From NCBI GenBank assembly GCA_963513935.1, contig OY740768.1:15364590-15428589 (forward strand): a DNA stretch of 64,000 nucleotides, read 5' to 3'. This stretch comes from Aphrophora alni. Taxonomy: Eukaryota > Arthropoda > Insecta > Hemiptera > Aphrophoridae. The notes below the pieces were generated by a model. The model worked only from the letters and a program-made list of their open reading frames with translations, ran no database searches and was not told where the DNA came from. The position numbers were made by a program, and so were the translations under genes. Positions 53,201 through 58,106 of the stretch are shown here, one piece after another. Position 1 is the stretch's first letter. Each line of letters begins with the position of its first letter.

Positions 53201-56083
53201 TCTTGAAATCCCAATATATGATAGATCCATTGTATTATGTTGTCTTTGGTACTCCACTTCTGTTTTGCCTTTTTCGTCTTGCGATCCATCTGTGTAATTT
53301 TCAAACACTGGTCTAAAAGGTATCTTTCTTCTATTGTGTCTATGGGTAAGTTTTTATGAGCTGTTGAGATGAAGTCTTTTTTGTTTACTTTTTCTAGCAG
53401 CAAAAGGTTTGTAGTGATGTGTGGAAAGTCAATTGGATTGATTGGTAATGAGTGTGGTTGGACTGTGAAAGATATTTGGTTTTCTTTAAGGTATTTCTCA
53501 TACTAAGAAGAGAGGATATTTTTGAGTTTTTAGTAAATTGGAATTCCCTGCCCATGATGTTTCAGGTAATTTTTGCAATCCCAGGCATGTGCTTGCTGCT
53601 TGTAGTTTTATTTATTCTTCTATTAGTAGGTTATATGTGTAAAGCTACATGACAGGAGTTGGTGTGTTTTTTACTGCTCCACTGTTATTCTTAAAGCACA
53701 GTTTTGACATCTCTCTAGTTGTTCAAGACTTATTTTGTTGGACGGTAATTACACTTCACTTCCGTAGATTTAATGTATAAAATTATATGTTGTGTTGTCT
53801 GTATCTTGAGTGCTTCCTCAATTGACTGTTGCTAGCCATTTATGTAACTTCATCCTGCTGTTGACTTTCTTTTTACTTATGTTGTATCATCTGACAATTT
53901 GGGCACAAAACAAGATGGAAATAAACACAACAAAAACTGTGTATCAGTTCTTCTCCTTAAAACACCAGAACCTTTCATTATAACAACCAAAAGTTACCAA
54001 AAATTGAAATCACCAAAAATCTTGCCTGGACAACAAACTTAGTTGGAACGAGTTTGTTCCACATTTTATTCCAAATAAAATGTGATTTATCAATATTTGT
54101 AGGAAAATAATTGTATAAATCTACCATAATATATAGTTTTCTGTTTTACTACTGTTTGAAAGGTTGTACACAGAATATACAGGTTTAGTAATTTGATAAA
54201 AAGTATATTATAAAATTGATAATAGTACTTCATTTGGAGATGATTAGAGACTTTGTTTGATTTTAATCAAATGTGATTTCCATGGATCATGTGTTTGTGG
54301 AACAAGTAAATCAAGTTTAGACTATATTTGATAAATGACAGTGGCCATGACAGAACTATTGACCAGACATTTTTGGTGAATAATGCTTTTAATTGATTTT
54401 TATTTGGTTTGTGAATTATTGAATGAAAAAGTTTGTGCACTTTTTATTATACAATAATTTTGTCTTCATTTATTTTGTTAGGAAAATTTCTAACCAACTT
54501 CAGATTTCTAATTCTAGATTCCTATGCAATTTGTAAAAGACACTAAATTATATAATAAAATGTAATTTTCATAGCTCTTTCAGATATTAAAAAGTTTTAT
54601 TCATTTTATTGAGAGTATAACTATGATGGATATTTGAGGGGGGAGAGCCAATGTTTCTATAAATTCATTCACGTACATATATTCCAGTTCAATCATCAAT
54701 GCAATCGCCATATCTGTAAAAAAACTTAATATATTTTAAGAGGTACCTATGTTTCCATATTTGATGTTCAGGTTTCTTTTCAATCATAGCCATAGTTATA
54801 ATTTAGATATTGTAGCTCATGTATTACTGAGGATGGCGACTTTGAAACACGTCTGATTAAGTAAACGTAATTTTTGTGAGAGCTTGTGTTCAAGTTTTAT
54901 TCTATTCAATGATAGCATTTCTTTATTGGAAAAAAACTTTTCTTGGTTTATAATTTCTTTTCAAACAATAACAGAGTGGCAAACTTTATAAGGTATAAAA
55001 TTCCAGATTTAACAAAAATAACGTAGAAATTTGTATTTTAATAGCTTAGGAGTAAAAATTTCTTGAAATACCCTATGCTGAAATTTAACATCACCTTTGA
55101 CTTGAGTACATGCCTTACTTCTGTTTGTACGTTTTGGATGAACTCCATTTACAAAGCCACTTATGTATTGTTTCATCCCATATTGGGTTATGTAAGACGA
55201 CTCCTTCGTAAACACATCAGCAGAAGTTAAGACAATGGTAGGTAGTTTTATCAGAAATATAGATTATCATAATAATTTTAACATCATCTGTTGAAAGTAA
55301 TAACTATGTCCGTCTTGATCTTCCTCTTCCATATCTTTGTAAATATTGAAAACATACTAAACTATGCAACAGTGTTGTTGTACAGAACATTGCCAATTTC
55401 TTTAGAGTAACACTTAAAACATAAACTTGAACACAATATACTAACACAGAATAAAATTCAAGTAGAATTCTTCTTTTAAACTAGTTAAAATTAAATTTCA
55501 ATGTGCTCTTAAATATGTATTATCCAGGTTCCGGTTGGTTACTTTTTTTATTTTATGTTCAGTATTAAAGTTATACACTTTATTTGTTAAGAACTACAAT
55601 GTTTTGACAAAACAGCATTTTGTTGTTTTAAAACAATAAACTGGCACAGACTTAAAAAGCGTGTATATTAAGTTATAATTATTTAGTTTAGATTTTGTAT
55701 GGATAGGAGACACAGGCTTACCTTGGAAAGTTGGTCCTAATAGTACACAAGTAAGAAAACACACTAAAGTTCTGAAATATTTTGTAAATACTGTTCATTT
55801 TCTCAATGTTTACTTGTGTACTTAGGTAATACCAAGGACCACTTTCCAAGGTCTGTGTCTCCTATCCTTACAAAATTTAAACTAATAGACTATGTGCCCT
55901 ATTAAACTCTAACCTTATAATTATCTACAATTTTTAAATAAATTAATATGAATAAGATAAAATTCTTTAGTGGTTCCAGAAAATGAAGTGACTGTAGGAT
56001 TGTTCCGCGTCAGAGCTGTGGATTACTGGGGACAGGCTGGATTGTTCTCTAATGTTATTGCTTATGGGTTTACAATAGTTTGA
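16336..56083 (+). CDS. IDUA: alpha-L-iduronidase (14 coding exons, complete, 638 aa)
   Basis: Lysosomal glycoside hydrolase (GH39) that removes non-reducing terminal L-iduronate from dermatan and heparan sulfate. Exons: 16336-16490, 18552-18692, 20848-21047, 22006-22101, 23791-23950, 24878-25012, 29320-29520, 35963-36094, 36513-36655, 41151-41272, 45078-45200, 49218-49294, 50429-50547, 55971-56083. All introns are GT-AG, all phases match, and the coding sum is 1917 nt. An N-terminal hydrophobic segment (HLVFAVLSLC) looks like a signal peptide. Family landmarks run in order: IHWLLDL, GFELMG, FETWNEPD with the acid/base Glu at residue 183, NDESD with the nucleophile Glu at 297, SNDNAFL, QRTLLTR, LVHVCSRPSQPPGQ, and a C-terminal fibronectin-like end with VRAVDYWGQAGLFSN. 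Length agrees with the vertebrate enzyme (about 650 aa). Residues in the active site are intact, so the enzyme is probably functional. Four decayed copies of exon 4 follow the real one. Confidence 0.96.
16915..17175 (-). pseudogene. LINE reverse transcriptase fragment
   Basis: The minus strand reads EHALSVFLDLFKGF, LNKLEVYGIRDLPFEWLTSY and an MEFHKDLF segment. These correspond to the LDLSKAFDxV / LxxYGIRG / YGVPQGSIL part of Jockey/CR1-type LINE RTs. Frameshifts and stops are present. It lies in IDUA intron 1, antisense to it. Confidence 0.75.
17682..17730. repeat. poly-T run
   Basis: About 49 consecutive T's in IDUA intron 1. It could be the poly-A tail of a minus-strand retroposon, or assembly-sensitive slippage. 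Confidence 0.9.
18552..18692 (+). CDS. IDUA: IDUA exon 2
   Basis: Encodes APGPGKITVDYLGST and ends IHWLLDLISTR. The GAIPFQGISHVRIHWLLDL segment is the first strong GH39/IDUA block. TTTTCAG acceptor, GTAAAA donor. Confidence 0.94.
19353..19382. repeat. poly-A run
   Basis: About 30 A's after GAAAAG in IDUA intron 2. Possibly a retroposon tail; nothing recognisable is joined to it. Confidence 0.85.
19935..20128. mobile_element. remnant of a piggyBac-type MITE (one end)
   Basis: A G+C-rich block ending CCGATGGCAAAGGG and then TTAA (20129-20132). The complete piggyBac-type MITE at 32899 has the same kind of end (CGATCGCAAAGGG then TTAA). An internal CCGATCGCAAAGG copy lies near 19999. The other terminus was not found, so the element is truncated or decayed. 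Confidence 0.45.
20313..20520. repeat. fold-back MITE, copy 1 (truncated)
   Basis: TTGTATGGATAGGAGA...GGCTTACCTTGGAAAG...GGTCC matches the left arm of the element at 55686, and TTCAGAACTTTAGTGT...CTTACTTGTATACTT is the inverted inner arm. The outermost right arm is missing. Confidence 0.7.
20848..21047 (+). CDS. IDUA: IDUA exon 3
   Basis: Encodes YDFSRLDKLISWLYDNGL, GFELMGNPEG and the LIYTLASRYKG helix, all matching IDUA. Acceptor ATTTTAG, donor GTAATT; phase 1 at the end. Confidence 0.94.
22006..22101 (+). CDS. IDUA: IDUA exon 4 (catalytic acid/base)
   Basis: Encodes KYGLAEVEKWRFETWNEPDL. NEP carries the acid/base Glu (residue 183 here, 182 in human). Acceptor AATTACAG after a T-rich tract, donor GTTAGT. 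This is the only intact copy of five. Confidence 0.95.
22102..22760 (+). repeat. four decayed tandem copies of IDUA exon 4 with its flanks
   Basis: The CTGRCAGAAGTG anchor of exon 4 (22017) recurs at 22168, 22320, 22474 and 22628, a period of 151-154 bp. Each unit holds the exon, a GTGAGT donor in copies 2-4, and an upstream TTATATTACAG acceptor-like site. Copies 2-4 read NES and copy 5 NEH where the real exon has NEP. Copy 2 has a stop just upstream in frame; copies 3, 4 and 5 have internal stops (ATG TAA, TGG TGA, GTA TAA). They are pseudo-exons. Confidence 0.93.
23278..23310 (+). other. CTGATGATG...GAGAAAC motif (possible retroelement hammerhead-like core)
   Basis: CCTGATGATG, then 13 nt, then GAGAAACAATTG. 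The CUGANGA...GAAA spacing resembles a hammerhead catalytic core of the type carried by Penelope-like elements. Flanking stems were not verified. Confidence 0.3.
23791..23950 (+). CDS. IDUA: IDUA exon 5
   Basis: Encodes YLNYVNASREGLNA, LQLFGPAG and CWGLLEFC; the GxLxYYxxxxEGL and LSWGLLxHC blocks of IDUA. TTTTTTAG acceptor, GTACTA donor. Confidence 0.93.
24600..24690 (-). other. Penelope-like 3'-tail / hammerhead-like motif
   Basis: The minus strand reads CACTGAAGATGGCAAC (24658-24666 core), TTTG, TCGTTGAAACATG, then TTTGAATAAATAAACGT. CUGAAGA plus GAAA match hammerhead core positions; stem pairing was not checked. Confidence 0.35.
24878..25012 (+). CDS. IDUA: IDUA exon 6
   Basis: Encodes DALTFHKKGNGSAEG, matching the ISLHRKG block, and LFQHLSKFPIAN, ending within the Asp codon just before the nucleophile Glu. 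GTTACAG acceptor, GTAAGT donor; phase 2. Confidence 0.93.
25013..26850. other. IDUA intron 6, first part
   Basis: Mostly AT-rich with no gene. A G+C-richer stretch at about 26440-26640 (CpGs, e.g. GCTCGACGTTGGCTGCTC) is probably a transposon fragment, but no domain or terminal repeat identifies it. Confidence 0.35.
26855..27020 (-). pseudogene. mariner-type transposase C-terminus fragment
   Basis: The minus strand encodes HYGSDNELQKEVCEWFN, then EYAEGIKKLVKWYNKCL. This is the EEV...WF...FYxEGIxKLxxRxxKCI end of mariner (SETMAR-like) transposases. The catalytic region is absent and no TIR was found, so it is a small remnant in IDUA intron 6. Confidence 0.75.
27150..28065 (+). mobile_element. 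5'-truncated LINE: RT C-terminal part and 3' end
   Basis: Plus-strand pieces YGIECWGGNYFETLKPI, VQQKHIVKLMF, LPFQSLYVFKVLRIF, SKCNHRISLPRKT and IPHKIREM match the region after the RT fingers in Jockey/CR1-type LINEs. A U-rich 3' UTR and an AAATAAAATAAATCATTATTAT tail-like end follow. Stops and frameshifts are present. Same strand as IDUA, in intron 6. Confidence 0.75.
28080..29300. other. IDUA intron 6, last part
   Basis: A moderately G+C-rich stretch (28080-28400) with CpGs, then AT-rich DNA. No gene, RNA or repeat was recognised. Confidence 0.3.
29320..29520 (+). CDS. IDUA: IDUA exon 7 (nucleophile Glu)
   Basis: Completes the Asp codon and supplies the nucleophile Glu (residue 297; NDE-SD, human NDEAD). 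Then come TGWWREEEWRGDVRYAA, YISNDNAFL and FNQRTLLTR. TTTCAG acceptor, GTACCA donor; the open frame running past 29520 is intron read-through. Confidence 0.94.
29521..31000. other. IDUA intron 7, first part
   Basis: AT-rich, no recognisable gene. An open frame near 29667-29966 is Cys/Phe-rich with no known domain and looks like chance. Confidence 0.35.
31005..31195 (+). pseudogene. LINE endonuclease fragment
   Basis: GGVNVFIKEPLF, TNFECAGG, FNVVYLAIHCAP and QANIDFFL follow the middle of a LINE AP endonuclease (GGVxxxIK...FE...xxVxxIYRxPxxNxxxF). It is a short isolated piece with no RT beside it. Confidence 0.6.
31630..31690 (-). other. GATGATG...GCGAAAC retroelement tail-like motif
   Basis: The minus strand reads GCCCGATGATGCTGC, AAG, GCGAAACAATTG. 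Same layout as the other dispersed motifs, with C for T in the CTGA core. Confidence 0.3.
31845..32894 (-). pseudogene. LINE reverse transcriptase C-terminal remnant
   Basis: Minus-strand pieces FVKFLGMLIEPNLKW, VNHINLTSK, LKYGTIV, LQKMAVRLLCG, SKPLFRRLGTLTLLSIYILD and SLLYIRGN match the KFLGIxLDxxLxW...ILQKKAVRxI...PLFxxLxILTLxSLYI blocks. At least one stop/frameshift interrupts it. Its 5' side is broken by the MITE at 32899. Confidence 0.8.
32899..33457. mobile_element. piggyBac-type MITE with TTAA TSD
   Basis: 559 bp bounded by TTAA (32895-32898 and 33458-33461), with TIRs CCCTTTGCGATCG and CGATCGCAAAGGG. No open frame of note. Near the left end two palindromes, TGTCCAGCGCTACTGGACA and TGTCCAGCACAACTGGACA (from about 32947 and about 33021), could be transposase-binding or hairpin sites. 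It sits within a LINE remnant and is therefore younger than it. Confidence 0.88.
33947..35064 (+). pseudogene. element-encoded MADF (Myb/SANT-like) DNA-binding protein, broken
   Basis: In PIF/Harbinger elements this is the partner protein that helps the transposase bind DNA and enter the nucleus. From ATG 33947 it reads MADPDFNNEGDEP, then LDKWNLNTIETFLELY, a TAG stop (34082-34084), GHPCLWDYKLPEYKDRNV and LRWFSTMDHIL: the MADF domain with its conserved HPCLWD and RW. Exon 1 ends near 34402 (ACAAG before GTAGGG). Exon 2 (about 34640) encodes ERNEFDVFGQFVAYQLKQLP, the conserved C-terminal block. A frameshift near 34855 precedes the acidic tail ending TGA at 35064. One nonsense codon and one frameshift make it non-functional. 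Confidence 0.8.
35213..35241. repeat. (AT)n microsatellite
   Basis: About 14 AT dinucleotides inside the Harbinger-type element. Confidence 0.9.
35350..35604 (-). pseudogene. HARBI1-like transposase N-terminal remnant
   Basis: The minus strand from ATG 35604 reads MTDYKEDVRAVVRVLV, KMKRRK, a stop, RSCWERSWVS, a stop, LLDELAREDKDRQK. The RRxWWVRPWLxRR...LLxELxxED block is the N-terminus of PIF/Harbinger transposases. Stops occur, and the DDE catalytic domain is gone. Confidence 0.6.
35963..36094 (+). CDS. IDUA: IDUA exon 8
   Basis: Encodes FVINNTDRNS and FIRKPVYIAMAMLAYLGG, the RKPVLTAMGLLALL block. Acceptor TTTTAG, donor GTAAGT. Confidence 0.93.
36513..36655 (+). CDS. IDUA: IDUA exon 9
   Basis: Encodes LSVLATCSNNTKFKSWS and VLLILNSHLDLNASK, beta-sandwich strands after the barrel. 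Acceptor TTTTAAG, donor GTATTT; phase 1 links directly to exon 10 at 41151. Confidence 0.92.
36656..37560. other. IDUA intron 9, first part
   Basis: AT-rich; no recognisable element or gene. Confidence 0.35.
37567..37763. repeat. near-perfect palindromic fold-back (arms about 85-90 bp)
   Basis: Left arm TTTAAAGATAATAAA...GACCAATGGTTTCGCC (37567-37655) is the inverse of right arm GGCGAAACCATTGGTC...TTTATTATCTTTAAA (37680-37763), with a loop of about 24 bp. The loop side reads GACGAGGC...GGCGAAACC, a hammerhead-like or PLE-like pattern, as if two retroelement tails met head to head. Confidence 0.85.
38112..38447 (+). CDS. unrecognised ORF with signal-like segment (low-confidence gene)
   Basis: In the frame of an ATG at 38157 (or a second Met at 38190), a hydrophobic segment FSIGLFIFFLLKICGVLSQ precedes a polar region with LPWHENNSDELFVLL and LKFKEPYYREKWSAKTIW, ending at a stop at 38445-38447. 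The DNA is G+C-richer than its surroundings. A TTTTCAG acceptor-like site lies at 38110. It does not match IDUA and does not fit between exons 9 and 10. It may be a small secreted protein or part of an unknown transposon; I recognise no domain. Confidence 0.25.
38776..39136 (-). other. unrecognised coding-like stretch, broken
   Basis: Two adjoining minus-strand frames (about 39136-38954 and 38961-38776) look coding-like in composition (SLILQRTRNEKADEFPRAAF; ISGRTLFKLLTGPNDLG), but no family is recognised. Possibly a transposon remnant with a frameshift near 38957. Confidence 0.2.
39343..40172. mobile_element. non-autonomous pogo/Tigger-type element A
   Basis: 830 bp with TA on both sides. 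TIRs: CAGTAGAACCCCTCTTAACC and GGTTAACAGAGGTTCTACTG (the CAGTARARCC start of pogo/Tigger). GGTTAATCCGAGG repeats lie near the right end. Inside, on the minus strand, is a decayed CENP-B-type HTH start (about 39580-39650), followed by a 75-bp CG-rich tandem repeat (39838-40061). No transposase catalytic domain. Confidence 0.88.
39838..40061. repeat. 75-bp tandem repeat, three units
   Basis: Units 39838-39912 (75), 39913-39986 (74) and 39987-40061 (75), each from GCCGCGGTGTTTTTAC (or variant) to GCCGCTTTGGT. On the minus strand each 75-bp unit is an open 25-codon repeat (SIAVSHCRRRKNTAAPKRRR-like); the 74-bp unit shifts the frame. Confidence 0.93.
40175..41140. other. IDUA intron 9, last part
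   Basis: No recognisable gene. A minus-strand open frame at 40539-40808 has no known domain. Confidence 0.3.
41151..41272 (+). CDS. IDUA: IDUA exon 10
   Basis: Encodes IMYYAYLLDNNLPHPVSVW and MPSNKLLKQMRKSE, matching the VYVTRYLDNGLCSP...EQFRRMRxxE block. ACATTACAG acceptor, GTAAGG donor; phase 0 at the end. Confidence 0.93.
41273..42150. other. IDUA intron 10, before the satellite
   Basis: AT-rich; nothing recognised. Confidence 0.35.
42187..45065. repeat. 236/237-bp satellite array (about 12 units) with a dimeric higher-order pattern
   Basis: The anchor ATGAGAGTGAAGTG (first copy ATGACAGTGAAGTG) occurs at 42192, 42431, 42668, 42904, 43141, 43377, 43613, 43850, 44086, 44323, 44559 and 44796. 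Spacing is 236 or 237 after a first 239. Two unit types mostly alternate (TATACTTAACTAACC versus TATACTAACTAACC; CTAGCACCC versus CTAGCATCC), giving a dimer of about 473 bp. Units are nearly identical except at the edges. The right edge (44940-45065) is a diverged unit that runs into the exon 11 acceptor. Confidence 0.97.
45078..45200 (+). CDS. IDUA: IDUA exon 11
   Basis: Encodes GPHRLHATNVLGKD and SIALVHVCSRPSQPPGQ, the LLLVHVCARPEKPPGQ block, phase 0 both ends. The ATTATAG acceptor lies about 12 bp after the recognisable end of a diverged satellite unit. GTATGT donor. Confidence 0.94.
45472..45616. repeat. 145-bp direct repeat, copy A
   Basis: GTATTATCCAGAGAATTTGG...GTCTTTACTATTATTT, nearly identical to 47338-47482. 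Copy A stands alone; copy B is internal to the pseudogene on the minus strand. So copy A is a separated piece of that element. Confidence 0.92.
46030..47750 (-). pseudogene. pseudogene of a multicopy arthropod gene family (probably mobile origin)
   Basis: The minus strand starts MASRQCLNSPDCFCYIYG (47748), then VKKQQRNLSDFVRKEYF, MKLGDQDKPWAPHKVC, FCTDVTGVMACFGIEYVPEE, FKRSLKTVLLQNTNKYALVS, WAICGDLKVISMLLGQQSG, and near 46260-46060 ERFHQDI-like and MKADYF/LKMDNPQA-like pieces. I know this order from a large uncharacterised family found in very many copies in arthropods. Several frameshifts and stops break it. Its biochemical role is unknown. It lies antisense in IDUA intron 11. Confidence 0.75.
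47338..47482. repeat. 145-bp direct repeat, copy B
   Basis: The same sequence as 45472-45616 with a few mismatches, in the same orientation, 1866 bp downstream. It overlaps the 5' part of the minus-strand pseudogene. Confidence 0.92.
47785..49210. other. IDUA intron 11, last part
   Basis: AT-rich; no recognisable gene, RNA or repeat. Confidence 0.35.
49218..49294 (+). CDS. IDUA: IDUA exon 12
   Basis: Encodes VNLLPPLNVTFNEVLLFW, then KDTNVG: the [24 protein letters not shown] block, start of the fibronectin-like domain. TTTGCAG acceptor, GTAAGA donor; phase 2. Confidence 0.9.
49295..50428. other. IDUA intron 12
   Basis: AT-rich, no recognisable element. Confidence 0.4.
50429..50547 (+). CDS. 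IDUA: IDUA exon 13
   Basis: Encodes CIKTYDVQFCRGNC, matching the KCLWTYEIQFS block, and ILLAFQYVPK. TGTTTCAG acceptor, GTAAGT donor; phase 1. Frames running on from here are intron. Confidence 0.9.
50787..51325. repeat. large inverted repeat (arms about 200 bp)
   Basis: Left arm 50787-50993 (TTGTAGTAGGTTAATTACC ... AAAGAGATTATAA) is the inverse of right arm 51131-51325 (TTATAATCTCTTTTTTAAC ... AACCTACTACAA). The loop is about 137 bp. Each arm contains CTGAAGATGATG...GTCAAAAC (minus at about 50870-50886, plus at about 51229-51255), so two retroelement tails face each other. Confidence 0.92.
51540..52450 (-). pseudogene. LINE reverse transcriptase remnant
   Basis: Minus-strand pieces YFKVEKITSIFKNRDKVTMK, VFSKVFEKLILK (about 52400-52230), then LKFLGLILDSKT, LRYFGLFSSYLNNGIALW, SFIKLGIMTFPCIYIFE (about 52110-51750) follow the RT order with an internal deletion that removes the YxDD region. 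Dead; antisense in IDUA intron 13. Confidence 0.8.
52900..53760 (-). pseudogene. LINE C-terminal remnant with RNase H-like segment
   Basis: The minus strand reads KDNIIQWIYHI then, one frame over, GISRNEAADELAKK: the RNase H WIPxHxGIxGNExADxLAK block. MRKYCKQLIKKNAEHKVW and HKNLPIDTIEERYLLDQC lie on either side. A LINE with RNase H (I-like) differs from the R1/Jockey element at 5631. Frameshifts throughout. Confidence 0.55.
53770..55680. other. IDUA intron 13, middle
   Basis: AT-rich with no gene, apart from the retroelement tail-like motif at 54827 listed separately. Confidence 0.35.
54827..54880 (+). other. CTGAGGATG...GAAAC retroelement tail-like motif
   Basis: CTGAGGATGGCGACTTTGAA then ACACG and a GATTAAGTAAACGTAATTTT tail. 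Resembles the minus-strand motif at 24600-24690 in order and spacing. Confidence 0.35.
55686..55881. repeat. fold-back MITE, copy 2 (complete)
   Basis: Outer arms TTTTGTATGGATAGGAGACA (left) and TGTCTCCTATCCTTACAAAA (right) continue inwards through CCTTGGAAAG / CTTTCCAAGG and CACAAGTAAG / TTACTTGTG. About 70-bp TIRs around a short core. Related to the copy at 20313. Confidence 0.88.
55971..56083 (+). CDS. IDUA: IDUA exon 14 (C-terminus and stop)
   Basis: Encodes VPENEVTVGLFRVRAVDYWG, QAGLFSN and AYGFTIV, then TGA at 56081-56083; the YRVRALDYWARPGPFSD end of IDUA. TTCTTTAG acceptor; 113 nt, closing the frame from exon 13. Confidence 0.93.
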
Positions 56084-56308
56084 AGTTTTGTCACTTGATT
56101 TGTACGAAACTTATTTGATATGTGTAATTATAGTGGTGAGACTTGTGCTTGTCCAATACGAATTGAATATCACACGTAAAACTGGGTCATTGGCCATAGA
56201 AAAGTGTAACCTAAGTGCATATAACAGTGTTTTACCCAATATTGACTAATTTTAGTAATTATTTATAGATCGTACTGACTGTTATCTATATTTGTTATGT
56301 AGTTTTAA

Positions 56309-56314
56309 AATAAA
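56309..56314 (+). terminator. IDUA: IDUA polyadenylation signal
   Basis: AATAAA 226 nt after the IDUA stop codon, the first canonical signal downstream. Confidence 0.6.
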
Positions 56315-56878
56315 GATGAAATATGGTAACATAGCAAGTGAATTAATTACAATTGAGTTGTAACTTTCGAAATTTTACTTCACCTACTGTGTGTTATGTA
56401 ATTGCTATTTGTTGCAAAATATCAACTTGCAACAAACAAAAGCTTATCTTGAATGGAATCAGTTATGATTTAATGATAAATGTGGTCCCTCCTTCTCTAA
56501 ATTCTAATCCTACTTTCAAATTTAAATCATGGACCAAAAATAAACCAATAAAAAACAATTTAGTTAGATTAATTTTTAACAATAGTGAAATTATTAAACA
56601 TTCTGTGGTTTACTAAAACGATGTGTAAGCCTCAATTTTTTTAATTTCTTGTTAAAATTTTGCTTGTCAGTTAATTGTAGTGAAAAAAACAAGTAGTATA
56701 TTTTCTGAATAGTATTACCTCATTAATCCCCTTAATATTGTTGTAATCCCAGCAAGCTATATGCTGACATCAAATTTCCATCCTTTTATTAAATCTATAC
56801 CCTAAATTCAAGCACCTATCAACAAATAGATTTCTATGGGATAATCTTGGTTTAGTACTTTTAATAACCATTTGTGTT

Positions 56879-57220
56879 CTGCGCTGGATTTAGCATTTTG
56901 GCGACCCTAGGCCCAATATTTTTTTCCGCCCCCTAGTCTGGTTAAATTTACTTCCCCCAAAACCTTTATTAAAAAATTAGGTCAGGCCTATGTTGTAACG
57001 AAGTTGATGCGTAATGTTGAAAAATAGTTTAACCTTACCAACAATTATTTGTTTCAATGAATTTCAAAATCAGAATGATTTTTTTGTAATCAATTCAAAA
57101 AATATGTTAAGTTATGGCTATTTATTTTTATTTCTAGATATTAAAAAAAAAAATTCTCGGCCGTCCGCCCCCTGGGAGCTTGCGCCCATAGGCCAGGGCC
57201 TATTGGGAAATCTGGCCCTG
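56879..57220. mobile_element. hAT-type MITE with perfect 8-bp TSD
   Basis: 342 bp between identical TTTGTGTT repeats (56871-56878 and 57221-57228). TIRs: CTGCGCTGGATTTAG on the left, and on the right (reverse complement) CAGGGCCAGATTTCC. CG-rich ends, AT-rich core, no ORF of note. The 8-bp TSD is the hAT signature. Confidence 0.85.
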
Positions 57221-57326
57221 TTTGTGTTTATCTCATAGAATAATTTATAAACAAATCAAACTAGTTTTAAATCATCTTAATTTTCCATAAATCTAGTAAA
57301 AACTGTTTCAAAACAAATTTTTAGTA

Positions 57327-58013
57327 CAGTAGAGTCTCGCAAACTCGGCACTCGATAACCCGGCAGTCCGGATTACTCGGCGACCCCGATGGGAAAAAAT
57401 ATATATTTCGAAAAACAGCGATGTTCGTAAAAGTTCGGCAGATCCCAAAGCGGGCATTAACTTCGATCGCTCGAATCGTTGATGGTACTTTTCCCACGTT
57501 AAACTCGTCACAAAGCTTTTTTACAGATTCCCCTCTGTCAAGTCTTTTTAACACATTAACCGCGTCTCAAACGAAACCAACACACGCTTCTGTTTTCGTA
57601 ACTAGCTCATTTTTATTTACCGTATATACTGTGCGTACCTGTCAAAGAAAACTGAAAAGAAATGTTATATTTTCCATAATGTATACTAAATTGATTCGTG
57701 GAAAAAAAAGTGGCCCATCAAACGTTTTTGCAGGTGTATGTCTGCTATATTGACGGGTGTCAATGCCGCGGTGTTATTATGCCGCCGACAATGGGATACC
57801 GCTATCGACAAAGTCGTTTGATATCGCCGCCGCTTTGGTGCCGCGGTGTTTTTACACTGCCGACAATGGGATACCGCTATTGACAAAGTCGTTTGATATC
57901 GCCACCGCTTTGGTGTTTCAATTACAATTTATTTTTTGCCCTTATTCCCGATAACCCGGCATTTCACAAACTCGGCACACTTCCGGTCCACATTACGCTG
58001 AGGGACTCTACTG
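57327..58013. mobile_element. non-autonomous pogo/Tigger-type element B
   Basis: 687 bp with TA on both sides. TIRs: CAGTAGAGTCTCGCAAACTC and, at the right, GGGACTCTACTG. GATAACCCGGCA repeats lie near both ends. The minus strand carries LKRLDRGESVKKLCDEFNVG (about 57490-57550), a CENP-B-type helix-turn-helix start of a pogo transposase, then frameshifts. Two 75-bp repeats as in element A follow (57765-57914). Confidence 0.88.
57765..57914. repeat. 75-bp tandem repeat, two units
   Basis: Units 57765-57839 and 57840-57914, each GCCGCGGTG... to ...CCGCTTTGGT, same family as 39838-40061. The minus strand keeps an open 25-codon repeat across both units. Confidence 0.93.
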
Positions 58014-58106
58014 TATTACAATTTTAATTCTCAATCTTTTTTTCTTAAAATATAATTCCTCTAAATTAGAGGTGAGTCATGACAGGATATATCTGATACT
58101 GGAAGG

